Shown here: positions 29,170 through 38,855 of the stretch, one piece after another | How the letters are laid out: every line of letters begins with the position of its first letter | Position numbering within the stretch: position 1 is the first letter of the stretch | Assembly (NCBI RefSeq): GCF_004342485.1 | Contig: NZ_SMBU01000002.1 | Span: forward strand, 248,001 to 312,000 | Direction of reading: 5' to 3' | Origin: Roseateles saccharophilus | GTDB taxonomy: Bacteria; Pseudomonadota; Gammaproteobacteria; Burkholderiales; Burkholderiaceae_C | DNA length: 64,000 nt | Made by a program: the position numbers and the translations under genes | The notes under the pieces: generated by a model | The model's input: only the letters and a program-made list of their open reading frames with translations | Told to the model about the DNA's origin: nothing | Databases searched by the model: none

Positions 29170-31131
29170 TCAGCGGCCGTAGCGGCGGCCGGCCGATTCG
29201 AGCGGCCAGTCGTCGGTGCGCAGCGGTGTCAGCGGCAGGCCGTCGCCGCCGACGACGTTGGCTTCGCTGGCGTTGTTGACCCAGGCATAGCGTGCTGCGA
29301 CCGGGGCCGGCACGGCGGGGCTGCTCAGCACGATGCGGTCGCCGTCGAGGCGTGCCTCGGCCGGCACCCAGCGGCGGTCGGCGCCGGCGACGAAGAAGCC
29401 GCGCGGCGCCTCGCCGCTGCGGGCGGTGCGCAGGCCGCCGACGGTGGTGTCGAAGCGCAGCTCGAACTCGCTGCCCCTGGCGGCGTGGCCGCTCAGGCGT
29501 GGGCCCGTGGCAGGCGCGGCACGCAACCCCAGCTCGTGCATGGCGAGCCCGGCCAGGCGCTGGCCCACGGTGCGCTTGTTGCGCGGATGGATGTCGACCG
29601 CGTCGCCCACGTCGATGGCCGTCGCCATGCCGGTGTGGGGCAGGGTCAGGGCCGCGGCCTGGCTGGCACGCAGCTCGGCCCAGCCATTGCCGTCGGGCCG
29701 GTTGTCGGCCAGCGGGAACCAGGACGCCAGCTGTACGAAGAAGAAGGGAAGCTTGGGGTCGCCGAACTGGCCGCGCCAGTCCTGGATGAGGCGCTTGAAG
29801 CCATCGGCGTAGGCCGCCGCGCGGCCGGCGTTCTCCTCGCCCTGGTACCACAGCACGCCGCGCACCGACAGGCCTTGCAGCGGCGCGATGAGGCCGTTGT
29901 GGCCCAGGGCCGGGGCGTTGTTGGCGACGGGGCCGGCGGTCATCTGCAGCTTTTCGACACGAGCCTTCCAGGCACCAACGAGAGGTACGGGGCCGGCAGC
30001 CGTGTCCAGACGCAGGTCGGCGGCCTCGCCGTAGATGCCACCGCCACCGCCGGTGTCGGTCACGCGCACGGCGATCCAGTTGTTCCCGGCGCGCAGCAGT
30101 CCAGCGGGCAGCGCGTAGTGGCGCGGCATTTCCCAGCCGCACTGGCCCCCGACCTTGCGGCCGTTGACCCAGACCTCGTCGCAGTCATCCACCTTGGCCA
30201 GGTGCAGTTCGGCCGCGCCGGCGGCCTGAGCGGCGTTCAGCTCGACGCGCTTGCGCATCCAGACCACGCCGTCCACGTCGGGCAGGCCCTGGCCTTCCCA
30301 GACGCCGGGCGCGTTGAGGGTGGGCCAGTCGGCGTCGATGTCCGCAGCGGTGGACCAGCCCGAGGCGTCCACGCCCTCCAGCGGCAGGCCCTTTTGCCAG
30401 GCCACGACACGTGGCAGCAGGCGCTGCGCCAGCGCGTTGCCGAAGGCCGCGTTGTCGGCCGGCAGGGCACGCACCGTGGGGGCGAGGTCGGGGTCGCGCA
30501 AGGCGGCCTCGCGGCTCATCCAGGTCTCCAGCATGGAGCCGCCCCAGGCGGTGTTGATGAGCCCGATGGGCACACCCTGCACGGCCTGCAACTGCTTCGC
30601 GAAGTGGTAGCCCACGGCGCTGAACTCGCCCACCTTGCCGGGCTCGGCGACGACCCAGGCGGCCGGCGCGATCTCGGCCTCGGGCTTGACGCTGGCGCGC
30701 AGCGGCACGCGCAGATGGCGCAGCTGGGCGTTCTGTGGCGAGACCACCTCCTGCGGGCCGGTGTCGGTGTTGGCCAGTGGCCATTCCATGTTGGACTGGC
30801 CGCCCAGCAGCCAGACGTCGCCGATCAGGATGTCGTTGAGCACGACGGTCTGGTCGCCCCTGACCAGCAGGCGGTGCGGGCCGCCGGCCGGCAGCGGCGC
30901 CAGCTGCACACGCCAGCGGCCGTCGGCACCGACGCGGGCAGTGCCGCTGCGGCCGCCCAGTTCGATGCTCAGCGTCTTGCCGGGCGTGGCCTGGCCCCAG
31001 AGGTTCAGCGGGCGGTCGCGCTGCAGCACCATGTGCTCGCCGAAGACTTCGGACAGGCGCACGTCGGCCTGGGCGGTGGCGGCCAGCAGGGCCAGGATCA
31101 GGGGCAGGGCAGTCTTCTTCATTGGTGTCAT
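29170..31131 (-). CDS. Acetylesterase of the sialate/xyloglucan O-acetylesterase type (CE20-like)
   Basis: 653 residues with a signal peptide. The SGNH core is split: the Ser block WLLGGQSNMEWPLA (Ser near 114), Gly in NTAWGGSMLETW, Asn-containing LWYQGEENAG, and the catalytic DIHPRNKRTVGQRL near 514. Between about 265 and 390 a jelly-roll insertion is visible (DGVVWMRKRVEL, DDCDEVWVNGRKVGG). The same split layout occurs in CE20, the family I know from a Xanthomonas xyloglucan acetylesterase. Predicted role: removal of O-acetyl groups from galactosyl side chains before beta-galactosidases act. Two near starts, ATG 31131 and ATG 31122, neither with a clear ribosome site. Confidence 0.82.
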   Translation of the reverse strand: MTPMKKTALPLILALLAATAQADVRLSEVFGEHMVLQRDRPLNLWGQATPGKTLSIELGGRSGTARVGADGRWRVQLAPLPAGGPHRLLVRGDQTVVLNDILIGDVWLLGGQSNMEWPLANTDTGPQEVVSPQNAQLRHLRVPLRASVKPEAEIAPAAWVVAEPGKVGEFSAVGYHFAKQLQAVQGVPIGLINTAWGGSMLETWMSREAALRDPDLAPTVRALPADNAAFGNALAQRLLPRVVAWQKGLPLEGVDASGWSTAADIDADWPTLNAPGVWEGQGLPDVDGVVWMRKRVELNAAQAAGAAELHLAKVDDCDEVWVNGRKVGGQCGWEMPRHYALPAGLLRAGNNWIAVRVTDTGGGGGIYGEAADLRLDTAAGPVPLVGAWKARVEKLQMTAGPVANNAPALGHNGLIAPLQGLSVRGVLWYQGEENAGRAAAYADGFKRLIQDWRGQFGDPKLPFFFVQLASWFPLADNRPDGNGWAELRASQAAALTLPHTGMATAIDVGDAVDIHPRNKRTVGQRLAGLAMHELGLRAAPATGPRLSGHAARGSEFELRFDTTVGGLRTARSGEAPRGFFVAGADRRWVPAEARLDGDRIVLSSPAVPAPVAARYAWVNNASEANVVGGDGLPLTPLRTDDWPLESAGRRYGR

Positions 31132-31148
31132 GTCAATTGGTTTTGTGG

Positions 31149-33200
31149 TTAGTTCCGTTGTTCGAGCAATTCAACGCCGCGCGCCTCCAGGCTTAGGGTC
31201 TTGTCCCAGTGCTGGCCGCCGAGCACGCCCTGCATCGCCCCGTCAATGGCGATGTCGACCGGCGCGTTGTTGGTGTTGACGTAGAGCACGCGGCCGCTAA
31301 CGGCGCGGGCGAACACGCCGTCCGGCGTCTTGGGGCCGGGCTCGATGCCGACGCTGGCGTAGAGCTGGCGCAGCAGCGGCCGCATGATCTGCGGCTGGGC
31401 CGGCGTGGCGAGGTAGTAGGCGCGGCCCTTGCCGAAGCGGTTGACGGTGAGGGCCGGCGGGCGGCCATCGAGGTCGCTGAAATGGCTCAGCACCTCGGCG
31501 GTGGACGGCTCCAGCACCTCGAAGTGCTCGATCGTGCCCTTGACCTCTTCGTCGCCGATCTTGAACGTGCCCGCGGCGTCGTAGAACTCGTTGGTCCGCA
31601 GGCCGAAGACGTCGGTCAACCCGCCCGGCAGCGGCGTGGCGTGCCACTGGTTGTTGTCGTTCACCTTGGCTGACTGCGCTGTCATGATGGCCGTGCCACC
31701 GTCGGCGACGAAACGTCGCAGCGCTTCGGTCGAGGCCTCGTCCAGCAGGTACAGGCCCGGCACGATGATGAGGCGGTAGCGGCTCAGGTCTTCGTAGGAG
31801 AGCTTGATGACTGCGACGTCGACGTTGTCCTTCAGCAGCGGCTCGAAGGCGCCAAGGGCCTGCTTCAGATAGGGCGTCTTCAGGTACTGGCGCGACGTGT
31901 TGCTGGGGCCGTTGGCGCTGTAGGCGGCGGTGTTTTCGAACGAATAGGCGATGGCCACCTTGGGCTCGACGCTGCGCGGGAAGCCGCGCTTTTCGAGCTT
32001 GGCGTAGTCGGCGGCGATGCGGGCCCATTCTCCGAGCTTCCACGAGGGCCGGTCATCGTGGTCGATGAGGCCCATCAGCGCCTGCTCCTCGCCGCCGAGG
32101 TGGCTGTTGAAGGTCCAGGCCAGCGCGGCCTGGCCGCCCATCAGCAGCACGAAGTGGGCCCACATCCGCGACCAGCCCCTGCTGCCGTAGGAGCCGCCGC
32201 CGCCGGCGGCGAACTCGTTGAACCATGTGGGCGTCGTCATGCCGCCCTTGATGAGGGTGGCCTCCCATCCGCCGCCGACGGCGTCGCCGGCATAGAAGCC
32301 CATGGCGCCGAAGGTCGTGTGCCGGCGGTAGCTGCCGAGGAAGTCGAAGCCCTTGCGGCCGGACCAGTCCCAGTAGTTGGACAGTACGGGCTTGCCGGGC
32401 GTGTTCCTGCGGCGCACGGCCTCCAGGTCGTCGAGGGTGGCGATCGTCAGGTCCGACCAGAAGCGCCGCAGGTCCAGGTAGCGCTCGGCCGGGCCGGGGC
32501 CATCGGCGTAGGGCAGGCGCACCTCGTCCCAGTTGCCGACGCGGCGCGACCAGCGCTGGGTGGCCCAGGCCTTGTTCAGGGCCTCGACGCTGCCGTAGCG
32601 CTTCTTCAGCCATTGCACGAAGCGCTTGCGGTCGGCCTCGGAGTAGGACATGAAGCCGTTGCCGATCTCGTTGTCATAGCCCACGGCCAGCAGGGCGGGA
32701 TGCTTGGCGTAGCGCTTGGTCAGCGTGTCGGCCATGCGGACGGCCAGGCGCCGGTAGTCCGGATCGCCGATGTTGTCCATGTAGCGCTCGGCCGGGGCCA
32801 GGCGCGTGCCGGCCTGATTGACGATGTCCACGCCGGGGTACTTCTGGTGCAGCCACATGGGCGCCGGCAGGCCGGGGATGTCCAGGATGACCCGGATGCC
32901 GGCGGCCTGCATTTCGTTCATCACCGCGTCGAAGTGCTTGAACTCGAACTTGCCTTCGGCGGGCTCGAAGTAGTCCCAGGACAGGTCGCCCATACGCACG
33001 ACCTTGAAGCCGGACTGCTTCATCAACGCGACGTCGCGCCTGACCTGCTCGAGGCTGCGGTCGACGGGCTGGTAGCAGGTGCCGGCGAAGAGCTGGCCAG
33101 CCCCTGGCCAGTCGGGGTGACCTTCGGTGGTTTGGGCCAGGGCGGGGTTGAGCGCAGCCAGGGCCAGCGTGCAGGCAAGAAGCGTTCTATTCAGTTTCAT
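31149..33200 (-). CDS. Beta-galactosidase, GH42
   Basis: 683 residues with signal peptide ending NPALA. GH42 barrel: FAGTCYQPVDRSLEQVRRDV, RMGDLSWDYFEPAEGKFEF, acid/base Glu in VGYDNEIGNGF (~176), nucleophile Glu probably in TPTWFNEFAAG (~328). A Rossmann-like trimerization domain follows (about 430-610, VDVAVIKLSYEDLSRYRLII, GGTAIMTAQSA) and a small C-terminal beta domain. Most GH42 enzymes are cytoplasmic; a clear signal peptide is less usual. ATG at 33200 preferred over the TTG two codons earlier. Starts 2 bp after the GH31 stop. Confidence 0.88.
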   Translation of the reverse strand: MKLNRTLLACTLALAALNPALAQTTEGHPDWPGAGQLFAGTCYQPVDRSLEQVRRDVALMKQSGFKVVRMGDLSWDYFEPAEGKFEFKHFDAVMNEMQAAGIRVILDIPGLPAPMWLHQKYPGVDIVNQAGTRLAPAERYMDNIGDPDYRRLAVRMADTLTKRYAKHPALLAVGYDNEIGNGFMSYSEADRKRFVQWLKKRYGSVEALNKAWATQRWSRRVGNWDEVRLPYADGPGPAERYLDLRRFWSDLTIATLDDLEAVRRRNTPGKPVLSNYWDWSGRKGFDFLGSYRRHTTFGAMGFYAGDAVGGGWEATLIKGGMTTPTWFNEFAAGGGGSYGSRGWSRMWAHFVLLMGGQAALAWTFNSHLGGEEQALMGLIDHDDRPSWKLGEWARIAADYAKLEKRGFPRSVEPKVAIAYSFENTAAYSANGPSNTSRQYLKTPYLKQALGAFEPLLKDNVDVAVIKLSYEDLSRYRLIIVPGLYLLDEASTEALRRFVADGGTAIMTAQSAKVNDNNQWHATPLPGGLTDVFGLRTNEFYDAAGTFKIGDEEVKGTIEHFEVLEPSTAEVLSHFSDLDGRPPALTVNRFGKGRAYYLATPAQPQIMRPLLRQLYASVGIEPGPKTPDGVFARAVSGRVLYVNTNNAPVDIAIDGAMQGVLGGQHWDKTLSLEARGVELLEQRN

Positions 33201-33202
33201 GA

Positions 33203-35866
33203 TCAAAGCCGGATCTCGGCGGCGCGGCCGGTGTAGACCACTTCCTGAAGTGGCGCGGACTGCAGCGGCGGCTGGCCGGGGGCGACGCGATGCAGCCTGA
33301 AGCGTCGCGTCTTCAACATGCCGTCGAAGCGCCCGCGACGCGACGCCAGCCGCAGCACGCCGCGCTGGTCGTCCCAGCTCAGGCGGATCACGCTGGCCCC
33401 GCCCTTCTCGTAGGCGTAGTCCAGGCCGCCGTCCTCGTAGAGGTCGAAAGTGCCGTCGCGGCCCGGCACGATGTACAGGTCGATGAGTTCGCCGGTGGCC
33501 TCGGCGGTGGACTGCAGCACCGGCCCCAGCGGCAGGATGCTGCCGGCGCGCAGGTGCAGCGGGATGCGCTCCAACGGCGACGGCACCTCGTGCGTGCGGC
33601 CACCGGCGCGGCGCTCCCCCGTCCAGAAATCGACCCAGCCGCCGGTGGATTGCGGCAGGTAGACCGGCCAGCTCGACACGTCGGGCGCCACGACCGGCGC
33701 CACATGCAGCGCGCGGCCGAACAGATAGCTGTGCGCCTGGTCCAGCGCCTGCGTGTCATTCGGGAAGTCGAACACCAGCGGTCGCATGATGGGCGCGCCC
33801 TTGGCATGCACCTCGTGGGCGACGCTATATAGATAGGGCAGCAGCCTGTAGCGCAGCTCCAGGTACTGGCGGGCCACCGCCTCCACCGTGTCGCCATAAC
33901 GCCAGAACTCGGTGTCGGTCATGTAGCCGTGCACGCGCTGCAGCGGCAGGAAGGTCGCGTACTGGAACCAGCGCAGAAAGCGCTCGTGATAGGCCTTGTC
34001 GGTGTATTGGCCGTCACCCGGGCGGAAGAAGCCGCCGGCGTCGACTGTCCAGTAGGCATAGCCGGCGGCGGCCATGTTGAGGCCGGCGGGGATCTGCCGC
34101 TTCAGCGTGTCCCAGTCGTTACCGACGTCGCCCGACCAGGTGGCCGAGGCATGGCGCTGCTGCCCCGGGAAGGCCGAGCGCGTGAGGATCATCACCCGCT
34201 GGTTGGGCAGGGCTTGGCGTTGGCCTTCGTAGACGGTGCGGGTGACGTGCCACGGATAGGCCAGGCGCACGCGCTCGCCACGTCCGGCGGCCGTGCGCCG
34301 GCCCGCGAGGTCGTCGTTCTCGGGCTCGGTCGCGTCCTGCCACCAGGCGTCGATGCCGAGCTTGAGCAGGCGCTCGCGCTGGTGGCTCCAGTAGAAGGTG
34401 GCGGCCTTGGGGTCGAAGAAGTCGACCCAGTCGGTCCCGTCGATGTAGTGGCGCGCAGCCGCCGTGGCGCGGCCGAGTTCGGTGTCGCGCGCGATCCTGG
34501 CCCACACCGACAGCATGAACCGGCCGTTCAAGTCGTGCACGTCGCGCATCAGGGCCGCGGGGTCGGGGTAGTGGGCCTCGTCGAAGCGCATCGCGTTCCA
34601 GCCGTGGCGGCCCCAGTACTGCCAGTCCTGCACCATCACGTCGACCGGCAGCTTGCGGCGGCGGAACTCGCGCAGCGTGTCGACGATCTCTTCGGAGGAA
34701 TGGAAACGCTCGCGGCAGTGGATGTAGCCATAGGCCCAGCGCGGCATCATCGGCGTGGCGCCGGAGATCTCGCGGTAGCCCTCGAACACCTCGTCGGCGC
34801 TGGGGCCGGCAATGACGACGTAGTCGATGGCGTCGGCCACCAGCGAGCGCCAGGTCGTGCGGGCGTGCGCGGGGCCGAAGTGCAGCGACGGCTTGTCCTG
34901 CTCGTCGGCGTTCACGCGCACGTGGTGCTCGCCCGCCGGCAGGTCCACGACAAAGCCGACCGTCGGCGGTAGCCAGAGGTTGGCCATCTCGACGCAGGGC
35001 TTGCCGTCGATCTCCACCGAGTGGCGTGAGCCCATGGCGCGGCCCACGTCCAGCAGGAAGGCGAAACGGCCGGCCGCCTCGGTGCGGAAGCTGCCTTCGA
35101 AGCGCACGCCCTTGCGCTCGACCTGGGCATTGCCGGTCGTGGTCGTCACGTCCACCAGCTCGGCCTTGCCGTTGGCGCCCGCGCGGGTCAACGCCACCCG
35201 TTGCTCGGGTGGGTTCAGCTCGGCCATGCCGTTGTTGTGCCAGAGCAGGCCGTAGCCGCGGCTGGACAGCATGAAGGGCAGGCTGATCTGTGTGTTCACC
35301 TGCGTCAGGCGGCGCGGGAAGCCACGCAGGTCCATGGCGCCGTCCTGGAAGCAGCCGGTGCCGTAGAGCCGCTCGCCCGCCGGCGACTCGAAGGCCTGCT
35401 CGGCGACGTAGACCAGCTCCTCGCCGAGCTTGGACGGCGTCAGGCGCCGGCCGCCCGGCGCCTCTTCCAGGAGCAGCGCGCCCTTGCGGTCGAAGAAACG
35501 CAGCGCCCCGTTGCCGTTGTCGACCTCGCAGCGGATGGCTGGCAGCGCGAGACCCGTGGTGGCCGCTCCCGGCGTCTGCTGCATGGGCGGCGGCGTGCGG
35601 CCAGGCAGCAGCGCGAAGCTGGCCGGCGGCTCTTGCATCGCGGTCTGCGGGGGCCGGACGCGCACGCGCATGGCCCGCTCGCTCAGCGCGCTGATCGTCA
35701 GCCTGCCCTGCGGCGTGGCCAGGGCCCATTCGGCAACGTGCGATGGCAGCGCCGCCGAGCCGCTGGCACCGGTTCCCGCTGCGGCGGCCAGCGGCGTGGC
35801 GGCCCCGGCCAACGCGGCCTGCAGGGCCTTGCGCCGCGACAGCGAGCTGTCCTTCTTGGAGTTCAT
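33203..35866 (-). CDS. Alpha-xylosidase-type GH31, copy 1
   Basis: 887 residues, Tat-like signal (SRRKALQAALAGAATPLAAA). N-terminal beta-sandwich (~45-370) is interrupted at about 222-342 by an extra carbohydrate-binding-like beta module (SRHSVEIDGKPCVEMANLWL, LPAGEHHVRVNADEQ). Barrel: nucleophile Asp511 in IDAWWQDATEPEND and acid/base Asp580 in ATWSGDVGNDW; VMVQDWQYWGRHGWN is the -1/+1 site region. C-terminal beta domains complete the fold. Removes the non-reducing-end alpha-xylosyl residue of xyloglucan oligosaccharides, a step needed before beta-glucosidase acts. An insertion at the same place occurs as a PA14 module in the Cellvibrio xyloglucan alpha-xylosidase, as I recall. Confidence 0.88.
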   Translation of the reverse strand: MNSKKDSSLSRRKALQAALAGAATPLAAAAGTGASGSAALPSHVAEWALATPQGRLTISALSERAMRVRVRPPQTAMQEPPASFALLPGRTPPPMQQTPGAATTGLALPAIRCEVDNGNGALRFFDRKGALLLEEAPGGRRLTPSKLGEELVYVAEQAFESPAGERLYGTGCFQDGAMDLRGFPRRLTQVNTQISLPFMLSSRGYGLLWHNNGMAELNPPEQRVALTRAGANGKAELVDVTTTTGNAQVERKGVRFEGSFRTEAAGRFAFLLDVGRAMGSRHSVEIDGKPCVEMANLWLPPTVGFVVDLPAGEHHVRVNADEQDKPSLHFGPAHARTTWRSLVADAIDYVVIAGPSADEVFEGYREISGATPMMPRWAYGYIHCRERFHSSEEIVDTLREFRRRKLPVDVMVQDWQYWGRHGWNAMRFDEAHYPDPAALMRDVHDLNGRFMLSVWARIARDTELGRATAAARHYIDGTDWVDFFDPKAATFYWSHQRERLLKLGIDAWWQDATEPENDDLAGRRTAAGRGERVRLAYPWHVTRTVYEGQRQALPNQRVMILTRSAFPGQQRHASATWSGDVGNDWDTLKRQIPAGLNMAAAGYAYWTVDAGGFFRPGDGQYTDKAYHERFLRWFQYATFLPLQRVHGYMTDTEFWRYGDTVEAVARQYLELRYRLLPYLYSVAHEVHAKGAPIMRPLVFDFPNDTQALDQAHSYLFGRALHVAPVVAPDVSSWPVYLPQSTGGWVDFWTGERRAGGRTHEVPSPLERIPLHLRAGSILPLGPVLQSTAEATGELIDLYIVPGRDGTFDLYEDGGLDYAYEKGGASVIRLSWDDQRGVLRLASRRGRFDGMLKTRRFRLHRVAPGQPPLQSAPLQEVVYTGRAAEIRL

Positions 35867-38811
35867 GGCGCGAACCGGAGCTCCACGGCTTTGCCTTGGT
35901 AGTCCACGGTGCGGGCCTGCTCGGCCTGGCCGGGTACGGCCATCAGCCGCACATTGAGCGTGCGACGTGTCAACAGGCCGGGGTAGTGGCCCTGCCTGGC
36001 GTCGACGTGCAGCGTGCGGCGCGCGTCGTCCCAGCGCAGTGTGGTCGTGGCGCGTTCGCCGCGCTCGTAGCGGTAGGTCTCGCCGTCGTCCTCGTAGAGC
36101 GTGAAGCGCCCATCGGCGCCGGGGTAGATGCGGATCTCCCAGGGGGCGTCGGGGCTCTGGCCGGCGTACTCCACCACCGGGCCCAGCGGCACGATGGCAC
36201 CGGCGCGTACGAAGAGGGGGAACTCGTCGAGCGCATAGCTGCGCTCGACGCTGCGGCCGCCTGCATGGCGCTCGCCGGTCCAGAAGTCGAACCAGTCGCT
36301 GCTCGCAGGCAGCAGCGTCGCCTGGCGCGGGTCGGGCTTGGGTTGCGCCGCCAGCGTGCGCAACTGGCCGGGCGTGCGCCAGGCCAGGCGCAGCACGCGG
36401 CCGCCGCCGGCCTGGAAGTAGTCGATGCGCAACTTGAGCACCTGGCCTTCGCGCAGCGCCAGGCGGTGGCTGTTGAACCGCGCGCCGCCGACGGCCCAGT
36501 CGTCCACGACGAGCTGGTCGTCCAGCCAGAGCCGGAAGCCGTCGTCGCCCTCGACGCCGATCTCGTGCTCGCCGCTCTCCGATGCCGTGAGGGTGCCGGT
36601 CCAGCGCGCGGAGAAGTTGTTCAGGCTGGCAAGGCCCGGCGGGATGCTGCCCAGCGGCGGGTCGGGCCAGCGGTGGTCGATGACGGTGTCGACGGTGCGG
36701 CTGGCCGGCTTCTCGAAGGCCATGCCCTCGAAGTACTCCAGCACCAGGCCGGCCTGACCATCGGGCGTGCGCAGCTGGGTCGGCGGCACGGTGGCGGGCG
36801 GCGGCAGCTCCGGGTGGAATATGGGCCGCGTGATCGGCTGCACCAGGAAGGCGGGGCCGAACATATAGGTGTCGTCGAGCTTGCGCAGCGCCGGCTGGTC
36901 GGGGAAGTCCATCGCCAGGCCGCGCATCATGATGTAGCCCTCCTGCGTGCTGCGCCAGGCCAGGCTGTAGAGGTAAGGCAGCAGCTGGTAGCGCAGCCGG
37001 GCCGCGCCCAGCAGCGATCCATAGACCTCGGGGTCCAGGGTCTTGAAGAGGTAGGGTTCGCGTTCGACGTTGGTGCCGTGGATGCGGTAGACCGGGTTGA
37101 AGATGCCGAACTGGTTCCAGCGGGCATACAGCTCGCGCCAGGCCGGGTTGCGCTCGCCGCCGGCGTAGTTGACGAAGAAGCCGCCGGTGTCCTGGGACCA
37201 GTAGGGCAGGCCGGCCATGCCGACGTTCAGGCCACCGGCGATCTGCTGCCGCAGCACGGCCCAGGAGGCCGTGGTGTCGCCGGACCAGGGCAGGGCCGCG
37301 TAGCGCTGCTGCCCGGCCCAGGCCGAGCGCGTGAGGGTCAGGGCGCGTTTGCCGCCCGGGCCGGCGGCGCGCTGGCCTTCGTAGACGCCGCGCGTCGTCA
37401 CCAGGCTGTAGACATTGAGGTAGCGCGTGAAGTCGCCCAGCGCGTTGCGGCCCAGCCGCTTGATGTCGGCCTCGACCTCGCCGGGATCGTGGGCGGCGCC
37501 GCCCACCTCGACCTCGGTGCCGTCCATCCACAGCGCATCGACGCCGACGTCCAGCAGGCCTCGCTTGACGTGCTTGAAGTAGATGCGCCGGCCTTCGGGG
37601 CTGAAGGCGTCGTAGATGCGGGCCTTCTTGGAGATCCAGTGCAGCGGCTCGAAGCGCAGTTGCTTGGCGTCCAGTTCGCGGGCCAGCGCCGTGTCGTTGC
37701 CGATGGAAGGCCAGATGGACACCATCAGCTGGGTGTGCAGCTTCGTGTGCAGCTCGCGCGTCATCGCGGCGGGATCGGGGTAGCGTTCGCGGTCCCAGAC
37801 CATGCCGCTCCACTGGCCGTCCCATTCGGGACCATTGGGGCCGTCCTTCTCGCCACCCCAGTACTGCCAGTCCTGCACGATGGTGTCGAGCGGGATGTGT
37901 TCCGCACGGAAGCGCCGCACGACCTCCAGCAACTGCTGCTGCGTCTGGTAGCGTTCCTTGCTCATGTAGAGGCCGAAGGCGGCCTTGGGGAACATGGGCG
38001 CAGCCCCAGTGAGCGTGCGGTAGCCAGCCATCACGCCGTCCATGTCGGCCCCGGCGACGACGTAGTAGTCGGCCCCGGCGGGCGCGCTCTCGGCGCGGAA
38101 GCTGGCGCCCTGCGGCCCGTCGCTGAAGCTCATCTTGGAGTACACGTCCCACAGCAGGCCCCAGCGCCGCGTGGAGACCATGAAGGGCACGACGATGCCG
38201 ATGTTGGTCTGCACCATCAGCACCTCGCGGCCGCGATAGTCCATATAGGGCTCGTTGTACTGGCCGAGGCCGTAGAGCGATTCGTCGGGCGTCAGCGTGA
38301 AGGTCTGCGCGAGCCTGTAGGTCGGGCTGCCGTCGATGTCGACGCGCTTCAGCTCGGTGGGCGCGGTGTCGCGTTCGCGCAGCAGCAGCCGCCCATCGGC
38401 GCCGGAAAAGGCGAGGGCGCCGCTGCGCTTGTCCACCGACACGCGCAGCCCGAGGGCTGACAGCGTGAGGCGGTCCTTGGCGTCATCCACGTCGATGGCG
38501 ACCGGCCTTGCACGGGCCACGACCACCAGGCTGGGCTGGGTGGTGCAGGCCTCGCCCAGATGGGCCGTCACGCGCACCAGGCCGTGGCCGTAGAACAGCA
38601 GGCTCTTGGTCAGCCCGCCGACACGGAACTGCAGGCCTTCGGCCACGCGCCGCCAGGCGAAGCCGTCGGGGCCGGCATCCATCGGCAGGGCCCGCATCTG
38701 CCCGGCAGCGTCCAGGGCTGTCGGTGCGCCGGAGGCCGCGAAGGCCGGCGCAGGGAACATGGCCGCAGCCGGGGTACTGGCCATCAGGCCCACAAGGTCA
38801 CGACGTTTCAT
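35863..38811 (-). CDS. GH31 glycosidase with PA14 module, copy 2
   Basis: 982 residues, signal peptide with MKRRDLVGLMASTPAAAMFP. Barrel: TIVQDWQYWGGEKDGPNGPE, nucleophile Asp430 in VDALWMDGTEVEVG, acid/base Asp512 in LPWSGDTTASW. A PA14 domain lies at about 685-816 (LVLEYFEGMAFEKPASRTVD, GVEGDDGFRLWLDDQLVVDD), i.e. after the barrel rather than inside the N-domain as in copy 1. Likely alpha-xylosidase; the different module position suggests a distinct chain length or decoration. Its stop overlaps the copy 1 start (ATGA), so both are made together. Confidence 0.88.
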   Translation of the reverse strand: MKRRDLVGLMASTPAAAMFPAPAFAASGAPTALDAAGQMRALPMDAGPDGFAWRRVAEGLQFRVGGLTKSLLFYGHGLVRVTAHLGEACTTQPSLVVVARARPVAIDVDDAKDRLTLSALGLRVSVDKRSGALAFSGADGRLLLRERDTAPTELKRVDIDGSPTYRLAQTFTLTPDESLYGLGQYNEPYMDYRGREVLMVQTNIGIVVPFMVSTRRWGLLWDVYSKMSFSDGPQGASFRAESAPAGADYYVVAGADMDGVMAGYRTLTGAAPMFPKAAFGLYMSKERYQTQQQLLEVVRRFRAEHIPLDTIVQDWQYWGGEKDGPNGPEWDGQWSGMVWDRERYPDPAAMTRELHTKLHTQLMVSIWPSIGNDTALARELDAKQLRFEPLHWISKKARIYDAFSPEGRRIYFKHVKRGLLDVGVDALWMDGTEVEVGGAAHDPGEVEADIKRLGRNALGDFTRYLNVYSLVTTRGVYEGQRAAGPGGKRALTLTRSAWAGQQRYAALPWSGDTTASWAVLRQQIAGGLNVGMAGLPYWSQDTGGFFVNYAGGERNPAWRELYARWNQFGIFNPVYRIHGTNVEREPYLFKTLDPEVYGSLLGAARLRYQLLPYLYSLAWRSTQEGYIMMRGLAMDFPDQPALRKLDDTYMFGPAFLVQPITRPIFHPELPPPATVPPTQLRTPDGQAGLVLEYFEGMAFEKPASRTVDTVIDHRWPDPPLGSIPPGLASLNNFSARWTGTLTASESGEHEIGVEGDDGFRLWLDDQLVVDDWAVGGARFNSHRLALREGQVLKLRIDYFQAGGGRVLRLAWRTPGQLRTLAAQPKPDPRQATLLPASSDWFDFWTGERHAGGRSVERSYALDEFPLFVRAGAIVPLGPVVEYAGQSPDAPWEIRIYPGADGRFTLYEDDGETYRYERGERATTTLRWDDARRTLHVDARQGHYPGLLTRRTLNVRLMAVPGQAEQARTVDYQGKAVELRFAP

Positions 38812-38855
38812 TCAGGGATCTCTGGATTCAGGTTGGGGCCCCGGGGGGCTGTCTT

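Noticed and set aside
27625-31152. 1175-codon rightward open frame across the GH43-like, GH27 and esterase genes
   Set aside because: Shadow of three well-supported leftward genes; low-complexity sequence (AVGGQAQAIPAQL-like) and no domain.
33203-38152. Single 1649-codon leftward frame suggesting a giant GH31 fusion
   Set aside because: The N-terminal half is Arg/Pro-rich and out of frame with the second GH31. The true start is the ATG at 35866, overlapping the upstream stop as ATGA.
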